A DNA stretch of 64,000 bases, from assembly GCF_902506295.1 (NCBI RefSeq), contig NZ_LR733313.1:341101-405100 (forward strand). The letters run 5' to 3'. The stretch's first letter is position 1. Each line of letters starts with the position of its first letter. Below, piece after piece: positions 8,497-16,822 of this stretch. This DNA comes from Luteimonas sp. 9C (lineage in GTDB: Bacteria; Pseudomonadota; Gammaproteobacteria; Xanthomonadales; Xanthomonadaceae). Below the pieces are notes generated by a model that was given only the letters and a program-made list of their open reading frames with translations, was not told the origin of the DNA and ran no database searches. A program made the position numbers and the translations under genes.

Positions 8497-9097
8497 CGGC
8501 ATCGACATCGACGCGGTGCTCGACGGGTGGCGCGTCACCGGCGCCGATCGCGTGGACCCGTTGCGCTTCCACCGCATCGCAGCCTTGCATCGGCGTGCGT
8601 CGGCACGGGACGGCGCGGCGCGGCAGGCCCTCGACGCGACGCTGGTCGCGCTGGTCGACGCGTACGCGCGCGTTCTTGAACGCCGATCGCGCGATGCACG
8701 TGATGCGACGCCAACGCGCAGCGCGCTGGGCACGCTGGTCGACGGCATGGCCGCGCGCACGGACATGTCGCCAGCAGACGCCGCCTATCCCGAGCTGCCC
8801 GCCGTCGACGACTTCCGCACGCTGTGGTCGACGCTGCGCACCGGCAGCCAGATCCGCAGGTCGCTGGCCGAAGTGCCGACCGGCGCCGGACCGTTGAACT
8901 CTGCCGCCCTCGCCCACCGCTCGCTGACCCTGATGGGCGGGCTGTCGCCCGACTACCTGCGCCAGTTCCTGGCGTATGTGGACACCTTGTCCTGGCTGGA
9001 AACCCTGCAGGACGCCGGCGTGCTGACCGGCAAGGAGACCGCGCCACCGGTGGGCGCGAAGCCCCGTGCGAAGCCGCGGGCGCGCAAGCGGGGCTGA
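8486..9097 (+). CDS. DUF2894 protein, last gene of the MotAB-like operon
   Basis: A 203-residue soluble protein of the DUF2894 family. The N-terminal DAVLDGWRVTGADRVDPLRF segment and FHRIAALHRRA are typical, as is RSLTLMGGLSPDYLRQFLAYVDTLSWLE (in two parts, about 148-175). It ends in a basic Lys/Arg/Pro tail (KPRAKPRARKRG). The start is ATG 8486 (MAADGI), which overlaps the OmpA gene by 11 bases; frames extending further upstream are shadows. It is always found with DUF3348, DUF802 and OmpA genes in this group of bacteria as far as I know. The function is unknown; no enzymatic motif is visible. The REP hairpin just downstream marks the operon end. Confidence 0.85.
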   Translation: MAADGIDIDAVLDGWRVTGADRVDPLRFHRIAALHRRASARDGAARQALDATLVALVDAYARVLERRSRDARDATPTRSALGTLVDGMAARTDMSPADAAYPELPAVDDFRTLWSTLRTGSQIRRSLAEVPTGAGPLNSAALAHRSLTLMGGLSPDYLRQFLAYVDTLSWLETLQDAGVLTGKETAPPVGAKPRAKPRARKRG

Positions 9098-9115
9098 GCG
9101 GATTACATCGCGACC

Positions 9116-9184
9116 TGTAGGAGCGCCCTTGGGCGCGATGGCGCTTCACCTGTACTGCGCATCGCGCCCAAGGGCGCTCCTACA
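9116..9184. repeat. GTAG-headed REP pair (REPIN, SMAG-like)
   Basis: A perfect 25-bp inverted repeat: 9116-9140 (beginning TGTAGGAGCGCCCTTGGGCG) and 9160-9184, with a 19-bp spacer. Each arm carries the GTAG head followed by its own small palindrome (CGCCCTTGGGCG), as in the GTAG-headed REP elements of Stenotrophomonas and relatives. These are spread by RAYT-type transposases; none is in this window. It lies 18 bp after the DUF2894 stop and may protect or end the mRNA. Confidence 0.85.
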
Positions 9185-9414
9185 AGGCGATTCGATGCCT
9201 TGTCGCCCCAAGGCCTTGCGCGGCAAGAGGAATTTCAGCAGAATGGCCGGCTCGTTGCGTCCAGCCCATGGCGACATGGCCTGACCTGCCCTCCGGAAGC
9301 GCGATTCTCCGGCAGTGGTGCAGCGGGATTTCCTTCCCGTATCGCGCGATGGCACCGCCATCGGGGCCGCCATCTCCCTGGCTAAGGGCGATATCAATTA
9401 CTTCGAGGTGCGTA

Positions 9415-9651
9415 ATGTCCCGAGTCTGCCAAGTCACTGGCAAGCGTACGACGCATGGCAACAACGTGTCGCATGCCATGAACAAGACCCGTCGCCGCTT
9501 CATGCCCAACCTGCATGAGCGTCGTTTCTGGGTTGCCAGCGAAAACCGCTGGATCAAGCTGCGTGTATCCACCAAGGCCCTGCGCACCATCGACAAGAAC
9601 GGCATCGACGTCGTCCTCGCCGAGCTTCGTGCCCGCGGCGAAAAGGTCTGA
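9415..9651 (+). CDS. rpmB: 50S ribosomal protein L28
   Basis: Encodes bL28, 78 residues, the usual length. The N-terminus [20 protein letters not shown] and the following [17 protein letters not shown] are diagnostic. The protein sits in the large subunit near the E site. ATG 9415 was chosen over a longer frame beginning at 9268 because family members start exactly at [10 protein letters not shown], and a GAGGTG ribosome site lies 4 bases upstream. rpmG follows after 11 bp, and the two form the usual rpmB-rpmG operon of proteobacteria. Confidence 0.98.
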   Translation: MSRVCQVTGKRTTHGNNVSHAMNKTRRRFMPNLHERRFWVASENRWIKLRVSTKALRTIDKNGIDVVLAELRARGEKV

Positions 9652-9662
9652 GGAGTTAGAAC

Positions 9663-9827
9663 ATGGCAGGCAAGCGCGACAAGATCCGTCTGATTTCCTC
9701 GGCCAACACCGGGCATTTCTACACCACGGACAAGAACAAGAAGAACACCCCCGGCAAGATGGAGTTCAAGAAGTACGACCCCGTCGTCCGGAAGCACGTG
9801 ATCTACAAGGAAGGCAAGATCAAGTGA
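9663..9827 (+). CDS. rpmG: 50S ribosomal protein L33
   Basis: Encodes bL33, 54 residues, a small basic protein of the large ribosomal subunit. The sequence begins [20 protein letters not shown] and has the family's [20 protein letters not shown]. It lacks the Cys pairs that bind zinc in some paralogues, so it is the zinc-free form, as is common in gammaproteobacteria. A GGAG ribosome site lies 7 bases upstream. The gene is too short for most length cut-offs but is unmistakable. A hairpin overlaps its stop (9825-9866), and a clear terminator follows at 9926. Confidence 0.98.
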   Translation: MAGKRDKIRLISSANTGHFYTTDKNKKNTPGKMEFKKYDPVVRKHVIYKEGKIK

Positions 9828-9925
9828 TGCAACGACCCGCGCTTCAGCGCGGCTGACGTTGCATCATCCCAGCGGCTTCCAACAGACGAATGTCTGGTCA
9901 GGCTGGGATCCAGCCTCAACACGGA

Positions 9926-9947
9926 ACCCGCCGCAAGGCGGGTTTTG
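9926..9947 (+). terminator. Intrinsic terminator after rpmBG
   Basis: An 8-bp stem (9926-9933, AACCCGCC, with 9938-9945), a GCAA loop and a TTTT run at 9944-9947. A second hairpin just upstream pairs 9825-9834 with 9857-9866 and has no T-run. Confidence 0.8.
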
Positions 9948-10249
9948 TGTGTCTGGAATCCAGAAGTCTCGCGGGAATTCCGTGAGGGCCTCCGCTCGCG
10001 CAGCGCGCGCCCCTCTCCCAATCCTTTTACCCCCGCGGACACGTAGTCCAGGAAGGGTGGGGTGGGAAGCGCTTCCACAACGCCCGAACTGCAAGTCCTC
10101 GGCTTTAGCCCTCCCCTGCTTGCGGGGGAAGGAGTTGCCGAGCGCGCATCACGCACTTTCAGCGTTTGCATTGCTGGGCAGCGCGTGCAGAGTTCTGAAA
10201 CGAACCGGTTCACCCATCCCCGCCACACCCGCATGCCACACTCGAATGC
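9948..10249. other. Intergenic stretch with a repeat copy
   Basis: No gene was seen. It contains a copy of a family of intergenic sequence (10028-10057) that recurs in inverted orientation at 29070-29099 with 25 of 30 bases equal, and CCCTCCCC/GGGGGAAGG motifs like those at 16580 and 16777. Confidence 0.55.
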
Positions 10250-11674
10250 ATGTCGAACGACGACCTGCACATCGGCCTGTGGATCCTCGTGGCCGACTGG
10301 CTGATCCGGATCGCGGCCCTGCTGTGGATCCCCGCGCGCACGCGCTCGTCGGCCGCGCGCAGCTGGTTGCTGCTGATCGGCTTCGTGCCCCTGCTCGGGC
10401 TGCCGGCCTACCTGCTGTTCGGCCATCCCTGGCTGTCGACGCTGCGGCGCGAGCGGCAGGCACGGGCGTCGCGCCTGATCCGGGAACGGCAGGCGTCGTT
10501 GACCGCGCTGCGCTGGCGCCCGTCCGATGCGTTTTCCGCACCCGCCGATGCGGCGCGACTCGTCGAGCGGCTCGGCGACTTCATGCCGACCAACGGCAAC
10601 GCGGTCGAACTGCTCGACGACTACGCGGGCGCGCTGCAGCGCCTGGTCGAGGACATCGACGCGGCGACGCGCGAAGTGCACCTGCTCTACTACCTGATGC
10701 ACGACGACCCGGCAGGCCGGGCGGTCGCCGGCGCGCTCGAACGCGCAGCGCGCCGCGGCGTGCGTTGCCGCCTGCTGCTCGATGCGGTCGGCGCCAAGCC
10801 GGGGCTGCGCGCGTTCCGGCGCCCGCTGCGCGACGCGGGCGTCAGCGTGCAGGCCACCCTGGCCGGCGGCCTTGCATGGCGGCGCAGTGCGCGGATGGAC
10901 CTGCGCAACCATCGCAAGATCGCGGTGATCGACGGCCGCCTCGCGCTGACGGGCTCGCAGAATCTCGCCGATCCGCACTTCGTGGCCGGCCATCCCAACC
11001 GCGAGGTCGTCGCGCGCGTCCGCGGACCGGTGGTCGCGCAACTGCAGGCGTTGTTCGCCAGCGACTGGTACATCGAGACCGGCGAGGTGCTGGAAGTCGG
11101 TGCGCCACCGCTCGCGCCGAGCGGGCATGTACCTGCGCAGCTGCTGCCCAGCGGGCCGGCCTATCCGTTCGAGAACGCCCGCGATGTGTTCGTCGCGCTC
11201 GTGCAGCGTGCGCGGCGGCGCGCGGTGCTGGTGACGCCCTACTTCGTGCCCGACGAAGCGACGCTCGGCGCGTTGCGTGTCGCCGCGCTGTCCGGCGTGT
11301 CGGTAGAGCTGATCCTGTCGGCCACGAACAACCAGCGCCTGACCGCGTGGGCGCAGGCCGGCTTCTACGACGAACTGCTTGCCGCCGGCGTGCGCATCGC
11401 GCTGTACCGGCCGCATTTCCTGCATGCCAAGCATCTGAGCATCGACGACGACATCGCGCTCGTCGGATCGAGCAATCTCGACATCCGCAGCTTCATGCTC
11501 AATGCCGAAGCGGGCCTGCTGTGTTTCGATCCCGGCGTGGTGGCGCGACTGCGCGCGATCGAACAGGACTATCTGCGCGAGTCGGACATGCTGGACGCGG
11601 ACACCTGGTCACAGCGACCGACCTGGCAACGCAGCATTGAAGGCATCGCGCGCCTGGCCGATTCGTTCCTGTGA
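10250..11674 (+). CDS. cls: Cardiolipin synthase (phospholipase D family)
   Basis: A 474-residue membrane enzyme that makes cardiolipin by phosphatidyl transfer. Two N-terminal membrane segments (about 9-27 and 40-58) precede two phospholipase D catalytic motifs. The first, NHRKIAVIDGRLALTGSQN (about 221-239), gives HxK; the second, HAKHLSIDDDIALVGSSN (about 393-410), gives HxK(4)D with Asn. Length and topology fit ClsA-type enzymes. The ATG gives the expected MSNDDLHIGLWI start. It stands alone between the rpmBG terminator region and a convergent DUF924 gene 28 bp away. It might be a different PLD-family phosphatidyltransferase, but the two helices make cardiolipin synthase most likely. Confidence 0.92.
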   Translation: MSNDDLHIGLWILVADWLIRIAALLWIPARTRSSAARSWLLLIGFVPLLGLPAYLLFGHPWLSTLRRERQARASRLIRERQASLTALRWRPSDAFSAPADAARLVERLGDFMPTNGNAVELLDDYAGALQRLVEDIDAATREVHLLYYLMHDDPAGRAVAGALERAARRGVRCRLLLDAVGAKPGLRAFRRPLRDAGVSVQATLAGGLAWRRSARMDLRNHRKIAVIDGRLALTGSQNLADPHFVAGHPNREVVARVRGPVVAQLQALFASDWYIETGEVLEVGAPPLAPSGHVPAQLLPSGPAYPFENARDVFVALVQRARRRAVLVTPYFVPDEATLGALRVAALSGVSVELILSATNNQRLTAWAQAGFYDELLAAGVRIALYRPHFLHAKHLSIDDDIALVGSSNLDIRSFMLNAEAGLLCFDPGVVARLRAIEQDYLRESDMLDADTWSQRPTWQRSIEGIARLADSFL

Positions 11675-11678
11675 CGAT

Positions 11679-11698
11679 GGGCGCGCGGCTGCGCGCCC
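11679..11698. terminator. Hairpin between convergent cls and DUF924 genes
   Basis: GGGCGCGC (11679-11686) pairs with 11691-11698 around a GGCT loop, in the 28-bp gap between two convergent genes. No T-run follows on either strand, so it is a likely but weak shared transcript end. Confidence 0.4.
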
Positions 11699-11702
11699 GG
11701 CA

Positions 11703-12245
11703 TCAGAAACCGCCGCCCGCGTCGAGCCAGGCCTGCTCGTCCGGTGTGTTGATGCGACCCAGCGCGCGGTTGCGATGCGGGAAACGACCGAAGCGTTCGA
11801 TGACGTCGAGATGCGCCTGCGCGTACTTGCGGTAGACCTCGTTGTCGACACCGGCGAACAGTTCGACCGAACGGCGCTGGTCGGCGAGCGCTTCGGAATG
11901 CTCGAACGGCAGATAGACGAAGCCGCGCAGGTCGGCCTCGAATCCGCGATCGTGGCCCGCGTCGATCATGCGCTGCGCGTAGTGTCGCGCGAGACCGTCG
12001 GTCGCGAACGCATGGCCGCTGTCGCGGAAGATGTTGCGCGGTATCTGGTCGAGCAGGATCAGCACTGCGAGTCCGCCCTCGGCGGTGTCGAGCCAGTCTT
12101 CCAGCTCGCCGCGGCCCGCGGTGAAGTGCGCATCACGGAAGCGCGCGTCGCATGCCCGGTCGAAGGCGTCGCCGCCCTGGAACCAGTTCTCCATGCCGGC
12201 CTCGCGCCAGAACGCGACGACCTCATCGGGTGTGATCCTGTCCAT
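11703..12245 (-). CDS. DUF924 family protein
   Basis: A 180-residue soluble, mostly helical protein of the DUF924 family (TPR-like alpha fold, function unknown). It shows the signature LILLDQIPRNIFR (about 82-94) followed by AFATD, then FVYLPFEHSE (about 127-136) and a C-terminal FGRFPHRNRALGR (about 158-170), all conserved in the family. The start MDRITPDEVVAFWR matches typical family N-termini. It converges with cls and diverges from the downstream lipoprotein gene. Nothing in the neighbourhood indicates a pathway. Confidence 0.93.
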   Translation of the reverse strand: MDRITPDEVVAFWREAGMENWFQGGDAFDRACDARFRDAHFTAGRGELEDWLDTAEGGLAVLILLDQIPRNIFRDSGHAFATDGLARHYAQRMIDAGHDRGFEADLRGFVYLPFEHSEALADQRRSVELFAGVDNEVYRKYAQAHLDVIERFGRFPHRNRALGRINTPDEQAWLDAGGGF

Positions 12246-12349
12246 GGACGCAGACTAGCGTGGCCGGACCGCCCGCGCACCCGCGCCGTTTCGTCGCGAC
12301 CGCGCCCTATACTCCGCGCGATCATTCATCCCACCTGTCGGAGTGTTCC

Positions 12350-12769
12350 ATGACGCGTCGCCCGATCCGCCTGCTGTCCGCCCTGTTCGTCGTGTCCGGT
12401 GTCCTGCTGCTGGCGGCCTGCCAGCGTGGCGACGCCGACAAGGCGCTGCTCGAATCGCCGGCCGTCGGCGACCTGTATGCCGCGCAGCTCAGCGAGTTCT
12501 CCGACTATCCGTTCACGGACGAAGACCAGAAGCCGATCGATCCGGCCTACGGTCTGCTGAAGGTCGTGTCCGCCGACACCGCGGGCGTAGTGGTGATCAC
12601 CGAGAACGCCGCGTCGGCCGAGAAGTCGGTGGCGCGCCGCGACCTGCGCGGCGACCTGTCGACGATCGTCTTCGATGAAAGCGAGCAGATCCAGATCGCC
12701 AAGACCGATCTGATCCAGGCGCATGCGGACGGCCTGATCTACGTGGTCAAGCGCCCGACGGCCGACTGA
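12350..12769 (+). CDS. Small lipoprotein of unknown function
   Basis: A 139-residue exported lipoprotein. The signal sequence ends in the lipobox LLAAC, which puts the acylated Cys at residue 24. Asp follows two residues later in the mature part (CQRGD), so localisation is not clear from the sorting residue. The mature domain (about 25-139) has alternating strands such as YGLLKVVSADTAGVVVITEN and a final LIYVVKRPTAD. No family was recognised. ATG 12350 was chosen because it gives a clean signal peptide; in-frame sequence upstream is not protein-like. A good terminator follows 27 bp after the stop, so the gene is monocistronic. Confidence 0.85.
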   Translation: MTRRPIRLLSALFVVSGVLLLAACQRGDADKALLESPAVGDLYAAQLSEFSDYPFTDEDQKPIDPAYGLLKVVSADTAGVVVITENAASAEKSVARRDLRGDLSTIVFDESEQIQIAKTDLIQAHADGLIYVVKRPTAD

Positions 12770-12796
12770 CTCCGACGCAGTGGTGGCCTGAAAAAA

Positions 12797-12818
12797 CCCG
12801 GCGGATGCCGGGCTTTTT
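12797..12818 (+). terminator. Intrinsic terminator after the lipoprotein gene
   Basis: CCCGGC (12797-12802), loop GGAT, GCCGGG (12807-12812), then CTTTTTC. A-run before the stem (12791-12796) lets it work on the minus strand too, for the end of the AMP nucleosidase transcript. Confidence 0.85.
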
Positions 12819-12943
12819 CGTGGGCGGGCGCTCGATCATCGGCCAGGCCGCCGTGCTTGCGGAAACGAGGTCCGGGTGCGGGCGCGTTGCGCGGTGCCTC
12901 GTGACCCGCCCTTCTCCGACGCGCCCCGACGTCCGGCGCCGCG

Positions 12944-13720
12944 CTATTCGTCGAAGCGCAGGTGCCGGACCGACTTGCCGTGCCGGCGGATCAGCTTCAG
13001 CGCCTCGATGCCGATGTTGATGTGCCGTTCGACGAAATCCGCACTCACCAGCGCATCGGAGGCTTCGGTCTTGACGCCCTCGGGAATCATCGGCTGGTCG
13101 CTGACCAGCAGCAGCGCGCCCGCGGGAATGCGGTTCGCGAATCCGGCGGCGAAGACGGTCGCGGTTTCCATGTCGATGGCCATGCAGCGCATTGCGCGCA
13201 GGCGTTCTTTGAACGCGGCATCGTGTTCCCAGACCCGGCGGTTGGTCGTGTAGACGGTACCGGTCCAGTAGTCGTGGCCGAGGTCACGGATCATCGTCGA
13301 GACCGCACGCTGCAACGCGAACGCAGGCAGCGCGGGCACTTCGGGCAGCAGGTAGTCGCTGCTGGTGCCTTCGCCGCGGATCGCCGCGATCGGCAGGACC
13401 AGATCGCCCAGCTGGTTCTTGCGCTTGAGGCCACCGCACTTGCCGAGGAACAGCACGGCCTTGGGCATGATCGCCGACAGCAGATCCATCATCGTCGCGG
13501 CATTGGGGCTGCCCATGCCGAAGTTGATCATCGTGATGCCATCGGCCGTGGCGCTGGGCATCGGCCGGTCGAGGCCGACGACTTCGGCGCCGGTGAGGCG
13601 GGCGAAATGGTGCAGATAGCCGCCGAAATTGGTCAGCAGGATGTGTTCGCCGAACTGGTCCAGCGGCACGCCGGTATAGCGCGGCAGCCAGTTCTCGACG
13701 ATCTGTTCTTTTTCTTTCAT
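12944..13720 (-). CDS. amn: AMP nucleosidase, short form
   Basis: A 258-residue cytoplasmic enzyme predicted to cleave AMP to adenine and ribose 5-phosphate. It has the nucleoside phosphorylase fold: the phosphate/base-site stretch MINFGMGSPNAATMMDLLSA (about 69-88), LFLGKCGGLK, and the ribose-binding MAIDMETATVFAAGF (about 181-195) with the MET motif. It lacks the N-terminal domain of the E. coli enzyme (484 aa) and corresponds to the shorter form found in xanthomonads and Bacteroidetes. The start ATG 13720 (MKEKEQIVENWLP) was chosen because longer upstream frames are Arg/Pro-rich and not conserved-looking. A related purine or MTA nucleosidase is the alternative call. Confidence 0.88.
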   Translation of the reverse strand: MKEKEQIVENWLPRYTGVPLDQFGEHILLTNFGGYLHHFARLTGAEVVGLDRPMPSATADGITMINFGMGSPNAATMMDLLSAIMPKAVLFLGKCGGLKRKNQLGDLVLPIAAIRGEGTSSDYLLPEVPALPAFALQRAVSTMIRDLGHDYWTGTVYTTNRRVWEHDAAFKERLRAMRCMAIDMETATVFAAGFANRIPAGALLLVSDQPMIPEGVKTEASDALVSADFVERHINIGIEALKLIRRHGKSVRHLRFDE

Positions 13721-13886
13721 CGTCCGGGTCTCCGTGTACGCGGTCATTCTCGCATGCGGCCACGGTGCGTCATGGACCACCGGCGGCCATGGCGCGCGAC
13801 CACAGGTACACTCGGGCGCAGTCGCACGGCGCCTCGCCGCCGTGCCGGGGAAATCCATCCGTCCACACGTTTTCGGGGAGTTGCCG

Positions 13887-15272
13887 ATGTCCCGCCTGTT
13901 GTCTGCCGCGCTCGCGGTCGCGCTTTTCGGTGGCTGCGCCACCACGTCCTCGTCCGGCACGCCTGCCGCGTCGTCCGACGCTTCGCACGTCGGCGCGACC
14001 GCCTACGCCAGCACCTACGCGCCCATCGCCTCGGCGCCGGTGCTGATCACCAACGCCACCGTGCTGATCGGCGACGGCCGGCGCCTGGAAGGCGCGGACG
14101 TGCTGTTGCAGGACGGGCGCGTGGCCGCAGTGGGCACCGGTCTGGACGCACCGGCGAACGCCCAGCGCGTCGACGGCACCGGCAAGTGGGTCACGCCGGG
14201 CATCATCGACGTGCATTCGCATCTGGGCGTGTATCCGAGCCCGGGCGCCAGCGCGCACAGCGACGGCAACGAAGCGACCGCGCCCAACACCGCGCAGGTC
14301 TGGGCCGAACATTCGGTGTGGCCGCAGGACCCGGGCTTCGGCGCGGCGCTCGCCGGTGGCGTGACTTCGCTGCAGATCCTGCCCGGCTCGGCGAACCTGA
14401 TCGGCGGCCGCGGCGTGACGCTCAAGAACGTCGCCGCGACGATGGTCACCGACATGAAGTTTCCCGGCGCGCCCTACGGTCTGAAAATGGCCTGCGGCGA
14501 GAACCCGAAGCGCGTGTACGGCCAGAAGGGCGGCCCGTCGACGCGCATGGGCAACGTCGCCGGCTATCGGGCGGCGCTGATCGATGCGGCCGAGTACCGG
14601 CGCAAGCAGGCCGGCGATTCGCCGGGCAAGCGCGACCTCAAGGTCGAGACGATGGCCGGCGCGATGGACGGCGACATCCTCGTGCACATCCACTGCTATC
14701 GCGCCGACGAGATGGCGCAGATGCTGGATCTGGCGAACGAGTTCGACTTCAAGGTCACCGCGTTCCATCACGGCGTGGAGGCCTATAAGATCGCCGACCG
14801 TCTCGCCGCCGAGGGCGTGTGCGGCGCACTGTGGGCCGACTGGTGGGGCTTCAAGATGGAAGCCTTCGACGGCATCCAGGAGAACATCGCGATCGTCGAC
14901 CGCGCGCCGGGCGGCTGCGCGATCGTGCATTCCGATTCCGACGAGGGCATCCAGCGCCTCAACCAGGAAGCGGCGAAAGTCATCGCCAGCGCGCGCCGCG
15001 CGGGCATCGAGATCACGCCCGAACATGCGATCCGCTGGCTCACCGAGAACGCGGCGAAGTCGCTCGGCGTGCTCGAGCAGACCGGCACGCTGACCGCCGG
15101 CAAGATGGGCGATGCGGTGCTGTGGAACGGCAATCCGTTCACCGTCTACGCGCTGGCCGAACAGGTGTGGATCGACGGCGCGCACGTCTACGACCGCTTC
15201 GATCCCGCGCGTCAGCCGGTCTCGGATTTCATGCTCGGCCAGGGCGCCGCCGCCCATGGAGGTGCCCGATGA
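13887..15272 (+). CDS. Amidohydrolase-family lipoprotein (metal site intact)
   Basis: A 461-residue exported protein with a lipoprotein signal (LFGGC, Cys at 17) and an amidohydrolase domain from about 50 to 440. The metal site looks intact: GIIDVHSHLG (His110, His112), IHCYRADEM, FHHGVEAYK and IVHSDSDEG (Asp ligand), with the family's C-terminal KMGDAVLWNGNP (composite-domain strand). The substrate is unknown; relatives act on cyclic amides, prolyl dipeptides or similar. ATG 13887 gives the signal peptide. The next gene, a paralogue, overlaps by 4 bases, so the pair is one translationally coupled operon, likely acting in or on the periplasm. Confidence 0.88.
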   Translation: MSRLLSAALAVALFGGCATTSSSGTPAASSDASHVGATAYASTYAPIASAPVLITNATVLIGDGRRLEGADVLLQDGRVAAVGTGLDAPANAQRVDGTGKWVTPGIIDVHSHLGVYPSPGASAHSDGNEATAPNTAQVWAEHSVWPQDPGFGAALAGGVTSLQILPGSANLIGGRGVTLKNVAATMVTDMKFPGAPYGLKMACGENPKRVYGQKGGPSTRMGNVAGYRAALIDAAEYRRKQAGDSPGKRDLKVETMAGAMDGDILVHIHCYRADEMAQMLDLANEFDFKVTAFHHGVEAYKIADRLAAEGVCGALWADWWGFKMEAFDGIQENIAIVDRAPGGCAIVHSDSDEGIQRLNQEAAKVIASARRAGIEITPEHAIRWLTENAAKSLGVLEQTGTLTAGKMGDAVLWNGNPFTVYALAEQVWIDGAHVYDRFDPARQPVSDFMLGQGAAAHGGAR

Positions 15273-16567
15273 GCCGCCTGCCGCGCGCGATGACGCGTCT
15301 GCTGATCGTGGGCGCCCTGCTCGCCGCCACCCTGCCCGTCGCCGCGCAATCGCTGCTGATCCGCGGCGCGACCGTGCATACCGCCGGCCCGCAGGGGTCG
15401 CTGCAGAACACCGACGTGCTGGTGCGCAACGGCCGCGTGGCCGCGATCGGTGCGGGACTCGCCGCCGGCGATGCGCAGATCGTCGAAGCCAGGGGCCGCC
15501 CGCTGACGCCGACGCTGTTCGGCGGCGTGACCGGCATCGGCATTGAGGAAGTCTCGGGCGAAAGCGGCACGCGCGACGATCGTCTCTCGCTCGGCGAGGC
15601 CAGCGACATGGCGGTGCGTCCCGAGTTCGACGTCACCCTGGCGTTCAATCCCGATTCGATCGTCATCCCCGTGGCGCGCGTCGAGGGCATCGGCTTCACC
15701 CTGATCTCCGCCGGCAGCGCGAGTTCGATCATCGGCGGCCAGGGCGCGGTGATGCGTCTCGACGGCAGCGTCGATCCGGCCGGTCCGAAGGTGCTGTATC
15801 TCGCGCTCGGCGCGGATGGTGCGGAGCAGAGCGGGTCCTCGCGCGCGGCGCAGTGGATGCTGCTCGACCAGCTGATCGACGAAGCGCGTGGCCGCCTGCC
15901 GGCCGACTCGCACGTCGCCGCGCTCACCCCGGCCGGCAAGCGCGCACTGGCGCCGTATCTCGATGGCCGCGGCACGATCGTCGTCGGCGTCAACCGCGCC
16001 GCCGACATCCGCCAGCTGTTGCGCTGGTCGAAGCGTCACGGCCTGCGCATCGCGATCCGCGGCGGCGCCGAAGGCTGGCGCGTCGCGTCGGACCTCGCCG
16101 CGGCGAACGTGCCGGTGTTCGTCGATCCGCTGGTGAACCTGCCATCGGACTTCGACCAGATCGGCGCGACGATGGAGAACGCTGCGCGTCTGCAAGCTGC
16201 CGGCGTGCGTGTCGGCTTCGCCCAGGCCAGCGATGCCTCGCACAACGCGCGCAAGCTGCGCCAGCTCGCGGGCAACGCCGTCGCGCACGGCCTGCCGTGG
16301 GATGCGGGCCTTGCCGGTCTGACGCGCGTGCCGGCGGAGACGTTCGGCGTCGGCGACTCCATCGGCACCATCGCGGTCGGCCGCACCGCGGACCTGGTGC
16401 TGTGGTCGGGCGATCCGCTCGATGTCACCAGCACCGCCGACCAGGTCTGGTTCGACGGCCGCGCGATCGAGATGCGCTCGCGGCAGACGGATCTGCGCGA
16501 TCGCTATCTGCGTCCGGCAACGCCGGCGAACGAAGGTGGTTTGCCGCGGGCGTATCAGAAGCGGTGA
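15269..16567 (+). CDS. Amidohydrolase-like exported protein lacking metal ligands
   Basis: A 432-residue protein with a cleavable signal peptide (about 1-26, ending PVAAQ) and the amidohydrolase scaffold, including ADLVLWSGDPLDVTSTADQV near the C-terminus. Where its operon partner has the metal-binding HSH, this protein reads PTLFGGVTGIG (about 81-91), and no other HxH is present; the later His positions are also missing. It is therefore probably a catalytically dead paralogue that assists the first protein, for example as a subunit, or a protein with another activity. It starts 4 bases inside the preceding gene. In databases it will be named amidohydrolase. Confidence 0.85.
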   Translation: MSRLPRAMTRLLIVGALLAATLPVAAQSLLIRGATVHTAGPQGSLQNTDVLVRNGRVAAIGAGLAAGDAQIVEARGRPLTPTLFGGVTGIGIEEVSGESGTRDDRLSLGEASDMAVRPEFDVTLAFNPDSIVIPVARVEGIGFTLISAGSASSIIGGQGAVMRLDGSVDPAGPKVLYLALGADGAEQSGSSRAAQWMLLDQLIDEARGRLPADSHVAALTPAGKRALAPYLDGRGTIVVGVNRAADIRQLLRWSKRHGLRIAIRGGAEGWRVASDLAAANVPVFVDPLVNLPSDFDQIGATMENAARLQAAGVRVGFAQASDASHNARKLRQLAGNAVAHGLPWDAGLAGLTRVPAETFGVGDSIGTIAVGRTADLVLWSGDPLDVTSTADQVWFDGRAIEMRSRQTDLRDRYLRPATPANEGGLPRAYQKR

Positions 16568-16579
16568 GGCTGCGAGCCC

Positions 16580-16800
16580 TCCCCCGCATGCGGGGGATGA
16601 GAGCGATCCGTTTGCGCGGCATGCCGCGCGGATCGATCGAATGCCTGGCGTGCTTCGCCGGGCGGGACGGGTTGGGTGGGGGCACTCCCCCAGAACCCAG
16701 CAGAGCTTGGCCCCAAGTCACGGAGTCGTTCGGGAAGCCGATCAACTCGCGATCGGATCGTTCGCCCCCATCCCAGCCTTCCCCCGCGCGCGGGGGAAGG
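16580..16800. repeat. Intergenic palindromes
   Basis: Two perfect palindromes flank a non-coding stretch between convergent operons: an 18-bp one at 16580-16597 (TCCCCCGCATGCGGGGGA) and a 24-bp one at 16777-16800 with core CCCCCGCGCGCGGGGG. No gene was seen between 16568 and 16822. They may serve as transcript ends; no T-run follows. Confidence 0.5.
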
Positions 16801-16822
16801 AGCGGTCACTGCACGAATCCAC

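Noticed and set aside
4774..9097. Calling the MotAB-like cluster a Zorya defence system
   Set aside because: The channel-like pair resembles ZorA and ZorB in layout, but there is no ZorC, ZorD helicase or ZorE nuclease, and DUF3348/DUF2894 are not Zorya families.
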